The position numbers and the translations under genes are program-made. DNA of 31,907 bases, taken from Streptomyces sp. NRRL F-6492. GTDB taxonomy: Bacteria > Actinomycetota > Actinomycetes > Streptomycetales > Streptomycetaceae. Below are positions 9,632-25,275 of the stretch, piece after piece (within the stretch, counting starts at the first letter, position 1; each line of letters begins with the position of its first letter). The notes beneath the pieces are model-generated. The model was not told the origin of the DNA and did not search any database. It was given only the letters and a program-made list of their open reading frames with translations. The stretch is from positions 1-31,907 of the forward strand of contig NZ_LGEG01000007.1 in the NCBI RefSeq assembly GCF_001280125.1, read 5' to 3'.

Positions 9632-12600
9632 ATGGCGAACGAAGACAAGCTCCGCGACTACCTCAGGCGGACCACCGCCGACCTGCTGCGCACCCGCGCG
9701 CGGCTCGACGAGGTCGAGCAGGCCGCCGGCGAACCCCTGGCGATCGTCGGCATGGCCTGCCGCTATCCCGGAGGCGTCCGGTCGCCCGAGGACCTCTGGC
9801 GGCTGGTCGCGTCGCGGACCGACGCGATCGGACCCTTCCCGCGCGACCGCGGCTGGCCGCTCGACCGGCTCGTCGACCCCGACCCGGCCAAGGAGGGCAC
9901 CACCTACGCCGACCAGGGCGGCTTCCTCCACGACGCCGCGGACTTCGACGCCGAGCTGTTCGGCATCAGCCCCCGTCACGCCCTCACCGTCGACCCGCAG
10001 CAGCGGCTGCTGCTGCAGACCGCCTGGGAGGCCTTCGAACGCGCGGGCATCGACCCGCGCTCCCTGTCCGGGCAGTCCGTCGGGGTCTTCGCCGGCGTCA
10101 TGTACGGCGACTACGGCTCCCGCCACGCCCGCGCCCCCGAGGGCTTCGAGGGGTTCATCGGCACCGGGAGCGCCGGCAGCGTCGCGTCCGGCCGGGTCGC
10201 GTACACCTTCGGGCTCGAAGGCCCCGCCGTCACGGTCGACACCGCCTGCTCCTCGTCGCTCGTCGCCCTGCACTACGCCGCCCAGGCGGTCCGCCGCGGC
10301 GACTGCCGGATGGCCCTGGCCGGCGGGGCGACGGTGATGGCCACCCCGGCGACCTTCGTGGAGTTCAGCCGGCAGCGCGGACTGTCCCCGGACGGCCGCT
10401 GCAAGGCGTACGCGGCGGGCGCGGACGGCACCGGCTGGGCCGAGGGCGCCGGGCTCGTCCTGGTCGAACGGCTCTCCGACGCGCTCGCCGCCGGCCACCC
10501 CGTCGTCGCCGTGCTGCGCGGCAGCGCCGTCAACTCCGACGGTGCCAGCACCCAGCTGTCCGCTCCGAACGGCTCCGCGCAGCAGCGGGTCGTCCGGGCC
10601 GCGCTCGACGACGCGGGGCTCGGCGCGGCCGACGTGGACGCCGTCGAGGGCCACGGCACCGGAACGGGCCTCGGCGACCCGATCGAGGCCGCGGCGCTGA
10701 TCGCCGTGTACGGCGGCGAGCGCACCGCCGGCGATCCGGTGTGGCTGGGCTCGCTGAAGTCCAACATCGGGCACACCCAGGCCGCCGCCGGCATCGGAGG
10801 CGTCATCAAGATGGCCGAGGCGATGCGGCACGGCGTGCTGCCGGCCAGCCTCCACATCGACGCGCCGTCCCCGCACGTGGCCTGGGCCGACAGCGGCGTC
10901 GAACTGCTCACCGAGGAGCGCCCCTGGCCCGAGAGGGACCGGCCGCGCCGCGCCGCCGTGTCGTCCTTCGGGATCAGCGGCACCAACGCGCACGTCGTCA
11001 TCGAGGCGCCCCCGGAGCCCGTCTCCGAGACCGGTCCCGAGTCCGCGCCCACGCCGGCGTCCGGCACCGCGGATCCCGCGCTCGCGTCCGGGTCCGGGTC
11101 CGGCACCGCGGATCCCGCCCTCACGTCCGGGTCCGGCACCGCGGATCCCGCGGACCCGCCCCCGCCCGTCTCCTGGGAGCTGTCCGGCCACACCGAGCGG
11201 GCGCTGGACGACCAGATCGCCCGGCTGCGCGCCCATCTCGACGCCCACCCCGGGCTCGCCCCGGCCGACATCGCGCACACCCTGCGCTCCGGACGCGCGG
11301 CCCTGCCGCACCGCGCCGTGGCCGTCGGCCGCACCCCGGACGACCTCGCCCGCGAACTCGCGGCCCTCGCCGACGGCGTGCCCTCCCGCCGCACCGCGCG
11401 CGGCGAGGCGCGCGGCGGCGCCCGCCCCGTCTTCGTGTTCCCCGGGCAGGGCTCCCAGTGGGCCGGCATGGCCCGTGGACTCCTCGCCTCCTCCGAGCCG
11501 TTCCGGGCCGAGCTGACCCGCTGCGCCGAGGCCCTCGTCCCGCACACCGACTGGGACCTGCTCGACGTCGTGTCCCGGGACGACGCCCCCGAGCTCGCCC
11601 GCGTCGACGTCGTCCAGCCGGCCCTCTTCGCGGTCATGGTGTCGCTGGCCGCCGCCTGGCGCTCGCTCGGCGTCGAACCCGCCGCCGTCGTCGGCCACTC
11701 GCAGGGCGAGATCGCTGCCGCGTACGTCGCCGGAGCCCTGTCCCTGGACGAGGCCGCCGCGCTCGTGGCCCGGCGCAGCAAGGCCCTCCTCGCCCTCGCC
11801 GGCACCGGTGCGATGGCCTCCGTCGAGCTGTCGGCCGACGACGTGCGGCGCCGCGTCGGCGACCGGACGGACCTCGGCGTCGCGGCCGTCAACGGCCCCC
11901 GCTCCACCGTCGTGTCCGGGGACACCGACGCCGTCGCGGAGTTCGTCGCCGCCGCCCGGGCCGACGGCCTGCGGGCCCGCCCGGTCCCGGTCGACTACGC
12001 GTCCCACTCCCACGCCGTCGAACCGCTGCGGGACGCCCTCCTGGACGAGTTCGCCGGGCTGCGCCCGCGCGCCTCCGCCGTCCCCTTCCACTCCACGGTG
12101 ACGGCCGGGCCCGGGGCGAGCGACACCACCCGGCTCGACGCCGCCTACTGGTACGCCAACCTCCGCGAGCCGGTCCTGCTCGCCGACACCGTGCGCGCGC
12201 TGGTCGACGCCGGCCACCGCCACTTCCTGGAGGTCAGCGCCCACCCCGTGCTCGTCGCCGCCCTCACGGACACGGCCGAGGACGCCCGCCCGGACGAGGA
12301 GGCGCCCGTACACGTCTCCGGGACGCTCCGCCGCGACGACGGCGGCCCCGACCGGCTGCTCACCGCCGCCGCCGAGCTGTACGTCGCCGGCGCGGAGGTC
12401 CGCCGCCCGGCCACCGGGGGCCGGACGGTACCGCTGCCCACGTACGCCTTCCAGGAACGCCGTTACTGGCTCGACACCCGCACCGGCGGGGACGCGCCCG
12501 CCCAGGCCGACCCCGGCGGCCATCCGCTGCTCGGCCCCGCGGTCGAGCGCGCCGACGGCGGGGGCGTGCTGTTCACCGGCGCCGTCCCCGAGGGCGGCGC

Positions 12601-15600
12601 GGAGCGGAGCTGGACGCGCGGACACCGCCTCGGGGACCGGACGCTGCTCGTGTCCGGCGCGCTGACCGAACTCGCCCTCGCGGCGGGGGAGCGCGTCGGC
12701 CTGCCCCGGGTGCGGGAGCTGACCCTGCTCGCCCCCGTCGACGTCCCCGAGGACGCGCCCGTACGGCTGCAGGTGTCCGTCCACGCCCAGGACGACGGCG
12801 ACGCGGCGGTCACCGTGCACGCGCGGCGCGACGACGGGGTTCCGGACGCGCCGTGGCTGCTGCACGCCACCGGCGTGCTCACGGCGGAGGGGACGGAAGA
12901 GGCGACGGGGGAGGAGGACGCCGTCGGCGTCGCGTTCCCGGACGGCGGCGAGCCCGTCGACGCGGCCGCCGGCTACGCGGCCCTCGCCGAGCGGGGCGTG
13001 CACTACGAGCCCGCCCTCCGGTCGGTGCGCGAGGTCCGCACGGACGGCGTCACCGCCGTCGCCGACATCGTCCCCGGAAGCCCGGTGCCGGGGTACGCGA
13101 TCCATCCGACCGTGCTCGACGCCGCACTCCAGGCGTCCTTCCTGGCAGGGCTCACCAACGGCGACACGAACGGCGGCGCCACCGGCGACACGAACGGCGA
13201 CACGAACGCTGGCGCCACCGGCGACACGAACGGCGGCGCCCGGGAGGAGGCCGCCGTCACCGTCCCCTTCGCCTGGACCGACGTCCGGACGCACGCCCCC
13301 GGCACCCCCGTGGCCCGGATCGCCGTCACCCGGCGAGGCCCCGGGGAACTCGCGGCCACCGCCGTCGACGCCGACGGGCGCGTCGTCCTCACCGTCGGGG
13401 GGATACGGCTGCGCACCCTGGACGGCCCCCTGCCCGAGGCCGCGCCCGCCGCCCCCGCGCCGGCCCGCCGCCTGGGTGTCGTCGGTCCGGCCGGCCCGCC
13501 CGCCGCCCGCCCGGCCGACCCGGCCGACCTGCTCGCCGCGGTCTCCAGGGCGGTCGCCGGCATCCTCGGCTACGACTCGCCCCGGGACGTCCGCCCCGAC
13601 CGGCCGTTCCGCGACCTCGGCATCGACTCGATGACGGCCGTGCAGCTCCGCGACCACCTCGGCAGGGTCGTCGGGCGCCGACTTCCCGCCACCCTCGTGT
13701 TCGACCACCCCACGCCCCGCGCCGTTGCCGCGTACCTGTCCGCCGGGACGGCCCCGGCCGGCCGGGAGCGGAACCGGACCGGTCCCGTCGCGCGGACCGA
13801 CGACGACCCGATCGCCATCGTCTCCATGAGCTGCCGCTATCCGGGCGGCGCCGGCAGCCCCGAGGAGCTCTGGGACCTCCTGGAGCGCGGCGGCGACGCC
13901 ATCGGGGAGTTCCCCGGGGACCGGGGCTGGGACCTGGACCGCCTCTTCCACGACGACCCCGACCACCCCGGCACCTCCTACGTCCGGCGCGGCGGCTTCC
14001 TCCACGACGCCGCCGACTTCGACGCCGACTTCTTCGAGATGTCCCCGCGCGAGGCCCGGGCCGCCGACCCCCAGCAGCGGCTGCTCCTGGAGACCTCCTG
14101 GGAGGCGTTCCAGCGCGCCGGCATCGACCCGGCCGGCCTGCGCGGCTCGCGCACCGGCGTGTACGTGGGCCTGATCTACACCGAGTACGGCGGCCGGGCG
14201 CAGACCGACCCGCGCGAACACGGCGGCTACCTCGGCACCGGCAGCGCCGGCAGCGTCGCCTCCGGCCGGATCTCGTACACGTACGGCCTGGAGGGCCCGG
14301 CCGTCACCGTCGACACCGCCTGCTCCTCCTCGCTCGTCGCCCTGCACCTGGCGGCGCAGGGACTGCGCTCCGGGGAGTGCGACCTCGCGCTCGTCGGCGG
14401 CGCGACGCTGATGGCGACGCCCGCCACCTTCGTCGAGTTCAGCCGGCAGCGCGGACTGTCCCCGGACGGCCGCTGCCGCGCCTTCGCGGACGCCGCCGAC
14501 GGCACCGGCTTCAGCGAGGGCGTCGGACTGCTGCTCGTGGAGCGGCTGTCGGACGCACGGCGCAACGGCCATCCCGTCCTGGCCGTGCTCCGGGGCTCCG
14601 CCACCAACCAGGACGGCGCCAGCAACGGCCTCACCGCCCCCAACGGCCCCTCCCAGCAGCGGGTCATCGAGGAGGCGCTGCGCAGCGCCGGGCTCACCCC
14701 CGCCGACGTCGACGCCGTCGAGGCCCACGGCACCGGCACCACCCTCGGCGATCCGGTGGAGGCGCAGGCGCTGCTCGACGCGTACGGCGCGGGCCGGGAC
14801 GGCCGGCCGCCGCTGTGGCTCGGCTCGCTGAAGTCGAACATCGGACACACCCAGGCCGCGGCGGGCGTCGGCGGGATCATCAAGATGGTCCAGGCGCTGC
14901 GCCACGAGACGCTGCCGCGCACCCTCCACGTCGACGCGCCGACCCGGCACGTCGACTGGGAGCGGGGCGGACTGGCCCTGCTCACCGAGAACACCCCCTG
15001 GCCCGCGGGCGACCGCCCGCGCCGCTTCGGCGTCTCGGCGTTCGGGATGAGCGGCACCAACGCGCACGTCGTCATCGAGGAGGCCCCGGCGCGCCCGGAG
15101 AGCGCACCGGACCACGGGCCGGACGGCGGCGCCCCGTACACGCTGGTCCTGTCCGCGAAGTCGGCGGGCGCCCTGAAGGGCGAGGCCCGGCGCCTGCTGG
15201 CCCACCTGGAGGCCCGGCCGGACACCGGACTGGGCGCGATCGCCGCCGAACTCGCGGGCGCCCGGAGCGTGTTCGCGCACCGCGCGGTCGTCGTCGCCGC
15301 CGACCGCGCCGCGGCCCTCGAAGGACTGGCCGCCGTCGCGGACGACACCCCGTCCCCGCACGTCGTCACCGGCCACGCCCCCGCCGACCGCGCCCCGGTC
15401 TTCCTCTACCCGGGCCAGGGCGCCCAGTGGCCCGGCATGGCGCGCGAACTCCTCGACCGCTCGCCCGCGTTCGCCGGACGGATCGCCGAGGCCGCGGCCG
15501 CCCTCGACCCGCTCACCGGCTGGTCGCTGCTCGACGCGCTGCGCGGCGACGCCGACCTGTCCCGGGTGGACGTCGTCCAGCCGGTGCTCTGGGCGACCAT

Positions 15601-18600
15601 GACCGGCCTCACCGCGCTGTGGGAGTCGTTCGGGGTGCGCCCGGCGGCCGTCATCGGGCATTCGCAGGGCGAGATCGCCGCGGCCCCGACGGCCGGGGCG
15701 CTGTCCCTCGCCGACGCGGCCGCCGTCGCCGCGCTGCGCAGCAGGACCCTGCGCGCCCTCGCGGGCAGCGGCGCGATGCTGTCGGTGGCCGCCGACGAGA
15801 CCGCGGTCCGGGACGTGCTCGACGCGACGGGCGCGACGGCGGGCGTCGCCGCCGTCAACGGCCCCCGGTCCACCGTGGTCGCGGGCGAACCGGCGGAGGT
15901 CGAGCGGGTCCGCCGCGCCTTCGACGAACAGGGCGTCCGCGTGCGGCTCATCGACGTCGACTACGCCTCGCACTCCGCCCAGGTGGCGTCCCTGGAGGCG
16001 GAACTCCTCGCCGTGCTCCCCGACACGGAGCCCCGCGACGCCTTCGCGGCGGAGGTCTTCTCGACCGTGACCGGCGGGCCCGTCGCGCCCGGCGACCCCG
16101 AGTTCGGCCGGCCCGCCTACTGGTACCGGAACCTGCGCGAGACCGTGCGGCTGCGGACGGCCGTGGAATCCGCCCTGGCGGCGGGCCACGAGGTGTTCGT
16201 CGAAGTCAGCCCGCACCCGGTGCTCGGCGTCGGGGTCCAGGACGTCCTCGACGCCGCGCCCGGCGGCGACGCCACCGCCGTGCTCGGCACGCTCCGCCGG
16301 GACGAGGGCGGCCTCGACCGGGTGCTGCGCTCCGTCGCGGAGGCCTGGGTCCAAGGCGTGCCGGTCGACTGGACCGTCCACACCGGGGCCCGGACGCCGG
16401 GGCTTCCGCCCCTGCCCACGTACGCCTTCGACCGGCGGAGGCACTGGCTCGACCCGGCCGCCCCCGGCCCCGCGGCCGGGCGGGCGCCCGCCGGCCTCCG
16501 CCCGGCCGGCCACCCGCTGCTCACCGGCGCGGTCCGCACCGCCGGGACCGACGGACTGCTGCTCCTCGGCCGGCTCTCCCCGCACGACCAGCCGTGGCTC
16601 GACGACCACGCGGTGGACGGCACGGTCCTCGTCCCCGGCGCCGTCCTCGCCGAACTCGCCCTGTACGCGGGCGGGCTGACGGGCGCCGGGCAGCTGGAGG
16701 AGCTGGTCCTGCGGGAGCCGCTGGTGCTCGCGGGAGACGGACCCGACGGCGGCGCGGTCGAGATCCAGGTGGCCGTCGGACCCCCGGAGCGGGACGGCAC
16801 ACGGTCCCTGACCGTGCACGCCCGGCCCGCCGGCGACGCCGACGACGATCCGCTCGGCGCGCCGTGGACCGCCCACGCCGCCGGGACCCTCGCACCCGAG
16901 GGGGAGCGCCCCGGAGCCCTCCCGGGCCCCTGGCCGCCGTCCGGCGCCGACCCGGTCGACGTCGACGCGCTGTACGACGACCTGGCGCTCAAGGGCTACC
17001 GGTACGGCCCCGCCTTCCGCGGCGTCCGCGCCGCGTGGCGGTCCGGCGGCGAGGTGTACGCCGAGCTGTCCCCGACCGGGCCCACGGGCTTCCGGATCGC
17101 CCCGACGCTGCTCGACGCCGCCCTGCACGCCACCGGCGTCGCCGGGCTCTTCCCCGACGACGGAGCCGTCCGGCTGCCCTTCAGCTGGCGCGGCCTGCGG
17201 CGGTACGGCGACGTGCCGGACCTCGTGCGCGCACACCTGCGCCGGGGCGGGGACGACACCGTGTCCGTGTCGCTGACCGGCGCCGACGGCGCCCCCGTGG
17301 CGGACCTCGACGCCGTGGCCTTCCGGGTCGCCGAGCCCGTCCGGGCGGACTCCCTGTACGCCCTCGGCTGGGAGGCGGCACCGGGCACGGACGTCCCCGT
17401 CGCCGCCTCCGTACCGGCGGTGTGGGAGCTGGGCTCGCCGGAGCACCCCGACCCGGCCGCCGTCCTGGCGGCGCTCGACGCGGGCGCCCGGCCGCCCGGG
17501 GCCCTCGTGCTGCCCGCCCCGGACCCCGGCGACGACCGGCCGGAGGCCCTGCGCGGCGCCCTGGAGGCGCTCGTCACCACCCTGCGGGCCGGACTCGCCG
17601 AACCGCGCCTGGACTCCGCCCGTCTCGTCGTACGGACCCGGCGCGCCGTCGAGGCCGTGCCCGGCGAGGGCGTCGCGGGCCCGGTCGGCGGCGCGGTCTG
17701 GGGCCTGGTCCGCAGCGTGCAGACCGAGGAACCCGGCCGGGTCGTCCTGCTCGACGCGGACGGCCCCGGCGGGGGCCTGCCGCCGCGGGTCCTGGCCGGC
17801 GACGAGAACCAGTTCGCGCTGCGCGGCACGGAACTCCTGGTGCCCCGGCTCCGCCCGCACCGGCCGGCGCTCGACCCGGCCGCCGGCCGGGACGGGAACT
17901 GGCGCCTCGCCACCGGCGGCAGCGGCTCGGCCGACGACCTGGTGCGCCGCCCGGTGCCCGAACGGCCGCTCGGCCACCACGAGGTGCGGATCGCCGTCCG
18001 CGCCGCCGGACTGAACTTCCGCGACGCCATGCTCGCCCTCGGCATGTACCCGGGCGAGGCCGAACTCGGCACCGAGGCGGCCGGCGTGGTCCTCGACACG
18101 GGCGACGCCGTCGTCGGACTCGCCCCGGGCGACCGGGTGATGGGCCTGGTGTCCGGCGGGATCGGCCCGGTCGCCGTCACCGACCACCGGCTGCTCGCCC
18201 CGATCCCCGACGGGATCGACTTCGCGCGGGCCGCCACCGTGCCCGCCGTCTTCCTCACCGCGTACTACGCCCTGAGCGACCTGGCCGACGCGAAACCCGG
18301 GCAGTGGCTGCTCGTCCACTCCGCCGCCGGCGGCGTCGGCGGCGCCGCGATCCAGCTCGCCCGCCACTGGGGCCTGCACGTCTTCGGCACCGCCGGCCTC
18401 GCCAAGCACCCCGCCGTCGAGGCCGCGGGACTGCCCGCCGACCGCATCGGCAACTCCCGCGACCTGTCCTTCGTCCCCGCCGTCCGCGCCGCCACCGGCG
18501 GACGCGGCGTGGACATCGTCCTCAACTCCCTCGCGGGAGAGTTCGTCGACGCCTCCCTCGAACTGCTCACCCCTGGCGGCCTGTTCGTCGAGATGGGCAA

Positions 18601-20032
18601 GACCGACCTGCGCGACGCCTTCCGGGTCAGGGCCGAACACGGCGTCGGCTACCGCTCCTTCGACCTGATGGAGGCGGGCCCCGACCGCATCCAGGAGATG
18701 CTCGCCGACCTCGGCGAGCTGCTGCGGACCGGCGTCCTCGCACCGCTGCCGGTGACCGCGTGGGACGTGGCCCAGGCTCCCCGGGCCCTGCGCCACCTCA
18801 GCCTCGCCCGGCACACCGGCAAGGTGGCGCTGAGCATCCCGCGGCCCCTCGACCCGGACGGCACCACCCTGATCACCGGCGCGTACGGCGGCGTCGGCCG
18901 GCTCGTCGCCCGCCACCTCGCCGCCCGGCACGGCGCCCGGCACCTGCTCCTGGTGGGCCGGCGCGGCGCGCACACGGAGGAGGCCCGCGCCCTGCACGAC
19001 GAACTCGCCGCCCTCGGGGCCGGGGTGACCTCCGTCGCCGCGGACGTCGGCGACGAGGCGGAGGTCGCCGGACTGCTCGCCGGCATCCCGGCCGAGCACC
19101 CCCTGACGGCGGTCGTGCACGCCGCCGGCGTCCTCGACGACGCGACGCTGCGCACCCTCGACCCGGCCCGCCTCGACGCGGTGCTGCGGCCCAAGGCCGA
19201 CGGCGCCCGGCACCTGGACCGGCTCACCCGGGACGCCGACCTCGCGGCCTTCGTCCTGTTCTCCTCCGCGGCCGGCCTCGTCGGCAGCGCGGGCCAGGGC
19301 GCGTACGCCGCCGCCAACGTCCACCTGGACAACCTGGCGACGGCCAGGGCCCGGGCGGGCCTCCCGGCCACCTCGGTCGCCTGGGGCCTGTGGCGCTCCG
19401 ACAGCTCCATGACCGGCGGACTGTCCCGAGCCGACCGGGCCAGGATGAACCGCGGCGGACTCCTTCCGCTGTCCCCGGCGCACGGCCTCGCCCTCCTGGA
19501 CGCCGCCCTGGAGGCGGGCGAGCCCGCGCTCGCCGCCGTACGGCTCGACGCGGCCCGGCTCGCGGCGGAGACCGAACTCGCTCCGCCGCTGCGCTCGCTG
19601 GTCCGCCCGAGGGCCGCCGCGGCCGCCGCCGAGGAGGCGCCGGCCGGCGACGGGCTGCCCGAGCGGCTCGCGGCGGCCGAGCCGACGCGGCGGCGGGAAC
19701 TGGTGTCCGACACCGTGTTCCGGCACATCGCCACCGTCCTCGGTGCCGCGCCCGGCGCGGACGGCGGCGCGGACGGCCGGACCTTCAAGGAGCTCGGCTT
19801 CGACTCGCTCACCGCGGTCGAGCTGCGCAACCGGCTCGGCCGGGCCACCGGCCTGCGGCTCCCGGCGACCCTGGTCTTCGACCACCCGACGCCCGAGGCC
19901 CTCGCCGACCACCTCCTGGACCGGCTGGCCCCCGAACCGGCGACGGCGGACCCGGACCCGGCCGGCACGGCCGGTGCCCCGGCGACGGCGGAGGAGCTCC
20001 TCCGCTTCATCGACTCCGAGTTCCGGTCCTGA
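9632..20032 (+). CDS. Two-module type I PKS: KS-AT-DH(degenerate)-ACP / KS-AT-DH-ER-KR-ACP
   Basis: 3466 aa. N-terminal docking helix 1-30. First module: KS ~36-460 (Cys206; HGTGT and NIGHTQ histidines); AT ~601-880 with GHSQGE (Ser690) and YASHS at 789, both methylmalonyl-type; DH-like ~964-1263, then directly ACP (GIDSM, Ser1333). This DH keeps His998 and LDAALQ, but its Gly and Pro in HxxxGxxxxP are Asp and Val, GPAF is replaced by EPAL, and it carries a repetitive insertion. There is no KR, so the beta-ketone should stay. Second module: KS ~1390-1818 (Cys1564); AT ~1923-2207 with GHSQGE (Ser2011) and YASHS at 2111 (methylmalonyl); DH ~2294-2567 with intact motif (His2326); ER ~2772-3070 with GLNFRD and [11 protein letters not shown] near 2896; KR ~3077-3297 with LDD, Ser, Tyr, Asn; ACP GFDSL (Ser3392). 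This module should give a saturated alpha-methyl unit. C-terminal docking helix [12 protein letters not shown]. By analogy AbyB2-type (inference). Confidence 0.97.
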   Translation: MANEDKLRDYLRRTTADLLRTRARLDEVEQAAGEPLAIVGMACRYPGGVRSPEDLWRLVASRTDAIGPFPRDRGWPLDRLVDPDPAKEGTTYADQGGFLHDAADFDAELFGISPRHALTVDPQQRLLLQTAWEAFERAGIDPRSLSGQSVGVFAGVMYGDYGSRHARAPEGFEGFIGTGSAGSVASGRVAYTFGLEGPAVTVDTACSSSLVALHYAAQAVRRGDCRMALAGGATVMATPATFVEFSRQRGLSPDGRCKAYAAGADGTGWAEGAGLVLVERLSDALAAGHPVVAVLRGSAVNSDGASTQLSAPNGSAQQRVVRAALDDAGLGAADVDAVEGHGTGTGLGDPIEAAALIAVYGGERTAGDPVWLGSLKSNIGHTQAAAGIGGVIKMAEAMRHGVLPASLHIDAPSPHVAWADSGVELLTEERPWPERDRPRRAAVSSFGISGTNAHVVIEAPPEPVSETGPESAPTPASGTADPALASGSGSGTADPALTSGSGTADPADPPPPVSWELSGHTERALDDQIARLRAHLDAHPGLAPADIAHTLRSGRAALPHRAVAVGRTPDDLARELAALADGVPSRRTARGEARGGARPVFVFPGQGSQWAGMARGLLASSEPFRAELTRCAEALVPHTDWDLLDVVSRDDAPELARVDVVQPALFAVMVSLAAAWRSLGVEPAAVVGHSQGEIAAAYVAGALSLDEAAALVARRSKALLALAGTGAMASVELSADDVRRRVGDRTDLGVAAVNGPRSTVVSGDTDAVAEFVAAARADGLRARPVPVDYASHSHAVEPLRDALLDEFAGLRPRASAVPFHSTVTAGPGASDTTRLDAAYWYANLREPVLLADTVRALVDAGHRHFLEVSAHPVLVAALTDTAEDARPDEEAPVHVSGTLRRDDGGPDRLLTAAAELYVAGAEVRRPATGGRTVPLPTYAFQERRYWLDTRTGGDAPAQADPGGHPLLGPAVERADGGGVLFTGAVPEGGAERSWTRGHRLGDRTLLVSGALTELALAAGERVGLPRVRELTLLAPVDVPEDAPVRLQVSVHAQDDGDAAVTVHARRDDGVPDAPWLLHATGVLTAEGTEEATGEEDAVGVAFPDGGEPVDAAAGYAALAERGVHYEPALRSVREVRTDGVTAVADIVPGSPVPGYAIHPTVLDAALQASFLAGLTNGDTNGGATGDTNGDTNAGATGDTNGGAREEAAVTVPFAWTDVRTHAPGTPVARIAVTRRGPGELAATAVDADGRVVLTVGGIRLRTLDGPLPEAAPAAPAPARRLGVVGPAGPPAARPADPADLLAAVSRAVAGILGYDSPRDVRPDRPFRDLGIDSMTAVQLRDHLGRVVGRRLPATLVFDHPTPRAVAAYLSAGTAPAGRERNRTGPVARTDDDPIAIVSMSCRYPGGAGSPEELWDLLERGGDAIGEFPGDRGWDLDRLFHDDPDHPGTSYVRRGGFLHDAADFDADFFEMSPREARAADPQQRLLLETSWEAFQRAGIDPAGLRGSRTGVYVGLIYTEYGGRAQTDPREHGGYLGTGSAGSVASGRISYTYGLEGPAVTVDTACSSSLVALHLAAQGLRSGECDLALVGGATLMATPATFVEFSRQRGLSPDGRCRAFADAADGTGFSEGVGLLLVERLSDARRNGHPVLAVLRGSATNQDGASNGLTAPNGPSQQRVIEEALRSAGLTPADVDAVEAHGTGTTLGDPVEAQALLDAYGAGRDGRPPLWLGSLKSNIGHTQAAAGVGGIIKMVQALRHETLPRTLHVDAPTRHVDWERGGLALLTENTPWPAGDRPRRFGVSAFGMSGTNAHVVIEEAPARPESAPDHGPDGGAPYTLVLSAKSAGALKGEARRLLAHLEARPDTGLGAIAAELAGARSVFAHRAVVVAADRAAALEGLAAVADDTPSPHVVTGHAPADRAPVFLYPGQGAQWPGMARELLDRSPAFAGRIAEAAAALDPLTGWSLLDALRGDADLSRVDVVQPVLWATMTGLTALWESFGVRPAAVIGHSQGEIAAAPTAGALSLADAAAVAALRSRTLRALAGSGAMLSVAADETAVRDVLDATGATAGVAAVNGPRSTVVAGEPAEVERVRRAFDEQGVRVRLIDVDYASHSAQVASLEAELLAVLPDTEPRDAFAAEVFSTVTGGPVAPGDPEFGRPAYWYRNLRETVRLRTAVESALAAGHEVFVEVSPHPVLGVGVQDVLDAAPGGDATAVLGTLRRDEGGLDRVLRSVAEAWVQGVPVDWTVHTGARTPGLPPLPTYAFDRRRHWLDPAAPGPAAGRAPAGLRPAGHPLLTGAVRTAGTDGLLLLGRLSPHDQPWLDDHAVDGTVLVPGAVLAELALYAGGLTGAGQLEELVLREPLVLAGDGPDGGAVEIQVAVGPPERDGTRSLTVHARPAGDADDDPLGAPWTAHAAGTLAPEGERPGALPGPWPPSGADPVDVDALYDDLALKGYRYGPAFRGVRAAWRSGGEVYAELSPTGPTGFRIAPTLLDAALHATGVAGLFPDDGAVRLPFSWRGLRRYGDVPDLVRAHLRRGGDDTVSVSLTGADGAPVADLDAVAFRVAEPVRADSLYALGWEAAPGTDVPVAASVPAVWELGSPEHPDPAAVLAALDAGARPPGALVLPAPDPGDDRPEALRGALEALVTTLRAGLAEPRLDSARLVVRTRRAVEAVPGEGVAGPVGGAVWGLVRSVQTEEPGRVVLLDADGPGGGLPPRVLAGDENQFALRGTELLVPRLRPHRPALDPAAGRDGNWRLATGGSGSADDLVRRPVPERPLGHHEVRIAVRAAGLNFRDAMLALGMYPGEAELGTEAAGVVLDTGDAVVGLAPGDRVMGLVSGGIGPVAVTDHRLLAPIPDGIDFARAATVPAVFLTAYYALSDLADAKPGQWLLVHSAAGGVGGAAIQLARHWGLHVFGTAGLAKHPAVEAAGLPADRIGNSRDLSFVPAVRAATGGRGVDIVLNSLAGEFVDASLELLTPGGLFVEMGKTDLRDAFRVRAEHGVGYRSFDLMEAGPDRIQEMLADLGELLRTGVLAPLPVTAWDVAQAPRALRHLSLARHTGKVALSIPRPLDPDGTTLITGAYGGVGRLVARHLAARHGARHLLLVGRRGAHTEEARALHDELAALGAGVTSVAADVGDEAEVAGLLAGIPAEHPLTAVVHAAGVLDDATLRTLDPARLDAVLRPKADGARHLDRLTRDADLAAFVLFSSAAGLVGSAGQGAYAAANVHLDNLATARARAGLPATSVAWGLWRSDSSMTGGLSRADRARMNRGGLLPLSPAHGLALLDAALEAGEPALAAVRLDAARLAAETELAPPLRSLVRPRAAAAAAEEAPAGDGLPERLAAAEPTRRRELVSDTVFRHIATVLGAAPGADGGADGRTFKELGFDSLTAVELRNRLGRATGLRLPATLVFDHPTPEALADHLLDRLAPEPATADPDPAGTAGAPATAEELLRFIDSEFRS
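11060..11151 (+). repeat. Tandem repeat in KS-AT linker
   Basis: Three copies of tccggcaccgcggatcccgc (11060-11079, 11099-11118, 11132-11151) alternate with runs of tccggg. They encode a Gly/Ser/Ala-rich linker with repeated SGTADPA between KS and AT of the first module of this gene. The frame is preserved. Confidence 0.85.
13154..13240 (+). repeat. Minisatellite inside degenerate DH domain
   Basis: Repeats of ggcgacacgaacggc with ggcgccacc spacers encode a Thr-Asn-Gly-Asp-rich stretch ([13 protein letters not shown] and variants). It is inserted right after the DH catalytic-Asp motif LDAALQ and before the VPFAW strand. Functional DHs have a short loop here. Such an expansion is more easily tolerated in a domain no longer under selection. 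Confidence 0.85.
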
Positions 20033-20043
20033 CCCCGACGACG

Positions 20044-20051
20044 AGAGGAGG
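20044..20051 (+). promoter_or_regulatory. Strong ribosome binding site of terminal PKS gene
   Basis: AGAGGAGG ends 8 nt before the ATG at 20060, in the 27-nt gap after the previous PKS stop. It is the best Shine-Dalgarno of the three PKS genes and fixes the start. The two genes are almost certainly co-transcribed. Confidence 0.8.
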
Positions 20052-20059
20052 CCGCAGTC

Positions 20060-23219
<3,160 letters not shown>

Positions 23220-23223
<4 letters not shown>

Positions 23224-25178
23224 CGACCGACCCCGCTCCCACCCCCTCGTCCGCCGCCCTCGAAACCCTGCGGGCCCTGCACCGCGACGGCGGCCTGGAC
23301 CGCCACTTCGGCCGCGTGCCCGCGCTGCTCGCCGCGCTCGACCGGACGGACCTCGCCCGCGCGGCCCGGCTGCTCGCCCGCGTCGACCCGGCGCGGGCCC
23401 GCGCGCACCACCCCGGGCTGCCCTCCGTCACGGTCGCGCTGACCGGCGGCGGCACCCTGGACGCGCTGCGGACGGCACTGCTCGCCGAGCTCGCCCGCCA
23501 CGGTTTTCCGCCCGAGGTGCGGCTCACCGGCTTCGGCTCGTACGTGCACGAACTCGGCGATCCGGCGAGTTCCCTGCACACGGAGCCCGCCGACGTGACC
23601 GTGTGCGTCCTGGACCACGCGACCGTCTTCGACGAGGTGCCGGTGCCGTTCACGGTGGAGGACGTCGCCGACGCCCTGCGGCGCAAGCTGGCGCTGTGGC
23701 GGGGGCTGGCGACCGGGTTCGCCGCCCGTTCCTCCGGCACCCTCGTCCTCAACACGCTGCCGCTGCCCAGGAACCAGCAGGTGCAGCTGCTCGACCTGCC
23801 GTCCCGCGCGCGGCTCGGAGCGGTCTGGCGGACCGCCAACGCGGAACTGCTCGGGTTCGGATCCGGCGAGGGGCCCGGCCGGGTCGTGGTGCTCGACGTC
23901 GACCCGCTGCTCGGCGAGCCCGTCGCGCTCGCCGACGCCCGCTTCGACACGTACGCGGGCGCCCGGTTCTCCGACGCGTTCCTCGCCGGGTACGCCCGTG
24001 AACTGGGCCATCTCGTGCGGGCGGTGACCGGCCGGACGAAGAAGGTGCTGGCCGTGGACCTCGACGAGACCCTGTGGGGCGGTGTCCTGGGCGACGACGG
24101 CGTGGAGGGGATCGAGGTGGCGCACGGCCGCCGGGGCGAGGCCTTCCACCGGGTCCAGGGGGTCGTGAAGCAGCTCCAGTCGCAGGGGGTGCTCCTCGCC
24201 GCGGTCAGCAAGAACGACCGGGACGCCGTGGTGGCGGCGCTCCGCGACCATCCCGACCTGCGGGTGCGGGAGGAGGACTTCGTACGGATCCTCGCCGGCT
24301 GGCAGCCCAAGCCGGAGTCGCTGCGCGCCCTGGCCGGCGGCCTCAACCTGGGCGGCGACAGCGTGGTGTTCGCCGACGACAACCCGAGCGAGTGCGCGGC
24401 GGTGCGCGCGGAGCTCCCGGAGACGACGGTGGTCCCGCTGGACGGCGACCCGGCGCTGCACGTGACGCGGCTGCTCGCGGACGGCTGGTTCACGACGACG
24501 GAGGTGACGTCCGAGGACCGGGTCCGTACCCGCCGCTACCGCGAGGAGTCGGCGCGGGCGGACTTCCTGTCCGCGGCGGGCGGTGCGGAGGAGTTCCTCG
24601 CCGGGCTCGGCGTGACCGTCCGGCTGGCCCCGGCCGCCCCGGCGGAGATCCCCCGGCTGTCCCAGCTCACGCTGCGCACCAACCAGTTCAACCTCACGAC
24701 GCGCCGGCTGTCGGCCGAGGAGGTGCGGACCAGGGCCGCCGGCCCGGACACCGCCGTCCTCGGGCTGACGGCGGGGGACAGGTTCGGGAGCAACGGGCTC
24801 GTCGGCGCGGTGTTCCTGCGCGCCGAGGAGAAGGTCCTGCACATCGAGAACCTGCTGCTCAGCTGCCGGGTGTTCGCGCGGGGCATCGAGCAGGCGTGCC
24901 TGGCGGCGCTCCTCGACCGGGCCGCCGCGGCCGGGTTCGCCGAGGTGCGCGGCGCGTACCGGCCGACCGCGAAGAACGCCAAGGTCGCCGGCCTCTACGC
25001 GCATTACGGGTTCGAGGCGCTCGGGTCCGGCACGAGCGGAGCCGGCGACACGGGCGGTCCGGCCGGGACCGCGTTCGCGCACCGGCTGGAGCGGCGGCCC
25101 GAGGTGCCCGGCCACCTGGTCCTGGACGTGGCCGAAGACCTGCTCCCGGCCCCGGGAGCCCCGGCATTGACAACCTGA
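23220..25178 (+). CDS. FkbH-like HAD-superfamily glyceryl-ACP synthase
   Basis: 652 aa. FkbH-family enzymes take the glyceryl group of 1,3-bisphosphoglycerate, remove phosphate and load it on the phosphopantetheine of an ACP. Three parts are visible: an N-terminal SGNH-like region (~70-270); a HAD core with DLDETLWGG (Asp280, Asp282, Thr284), SKND from residue 330, the KPES lysine near 364 and FADDNPSEC (Asp386, Asp387); and a C-terminal GNAT-like region with CRVFARGIEQACL and AYRPTAKNAKVAGLYAHYGFE-type sequence. The length is usual for FkbH-like proteins of tetronate pathways. The start overlaps the PKS stop by 4 nt. Family membership is clear. The role in tetronate formation (AbyA2-like) is inferred from the adjoining TE-less beta-ketoacyl module. 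Methoxymalonyl-ACP supply is the alternative, but the required dehydrogenase, ACP and methyltransferase partners are not seen here, and no AT looks methoxymalonyl-specific. Confidence 0.92.
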
Positions 25179-25196
25179 GGAGTGCTCGACTTAACT
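25167..25196 (+). promoter_or_regulatory. Putative promoter for the luciferase-like monooxygenase
   Basis: A perfect -35 hexamer TTGACA (25167-25172), formed by the last codons of the FkbH-like gene, is followed after 18 nt by TTAACT (25191-25196), a weaker -10. This is one of the few AT-richer spots in the window. A small inverted repeat TGAGG-tcg-CCTCA (25213-25225) lies between it and the next gene, in the predicted leader. Position fits; strength is uncertain. Confidence 0.4.
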
Positions 25197-25261
25197 GCCC
25201 GGGACGACAACATGAGGTCGCCTCAGGATCGCGTCCGCGAGACCGGTGACCACCCAGCAGC

Positions 25262-25269
25262 AGGAGGAG
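25262..25269 (+). promoter_or_regulatory. Ribosome binding site deciding the monooxygenase start
   Basis: AGGAGGAG ends 6 nt before GTG 25276. The earlier in-frame GTG at 25246 has no comparable site and would make this Shine-Dalgarno part of the coding sequence as Gln-Glu-Glu. GTG 25276 is therefore the likely start. Confidence 0.75.
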
Positions 25270-25275
25270 AACCCG

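Noticed and set aside
25246..25275. GTG 25246 as start of the luciferase-like gene
   Set aside because: It has no good ribosome binding site and would bury the strong AGGAGGAG within the coding sequence.
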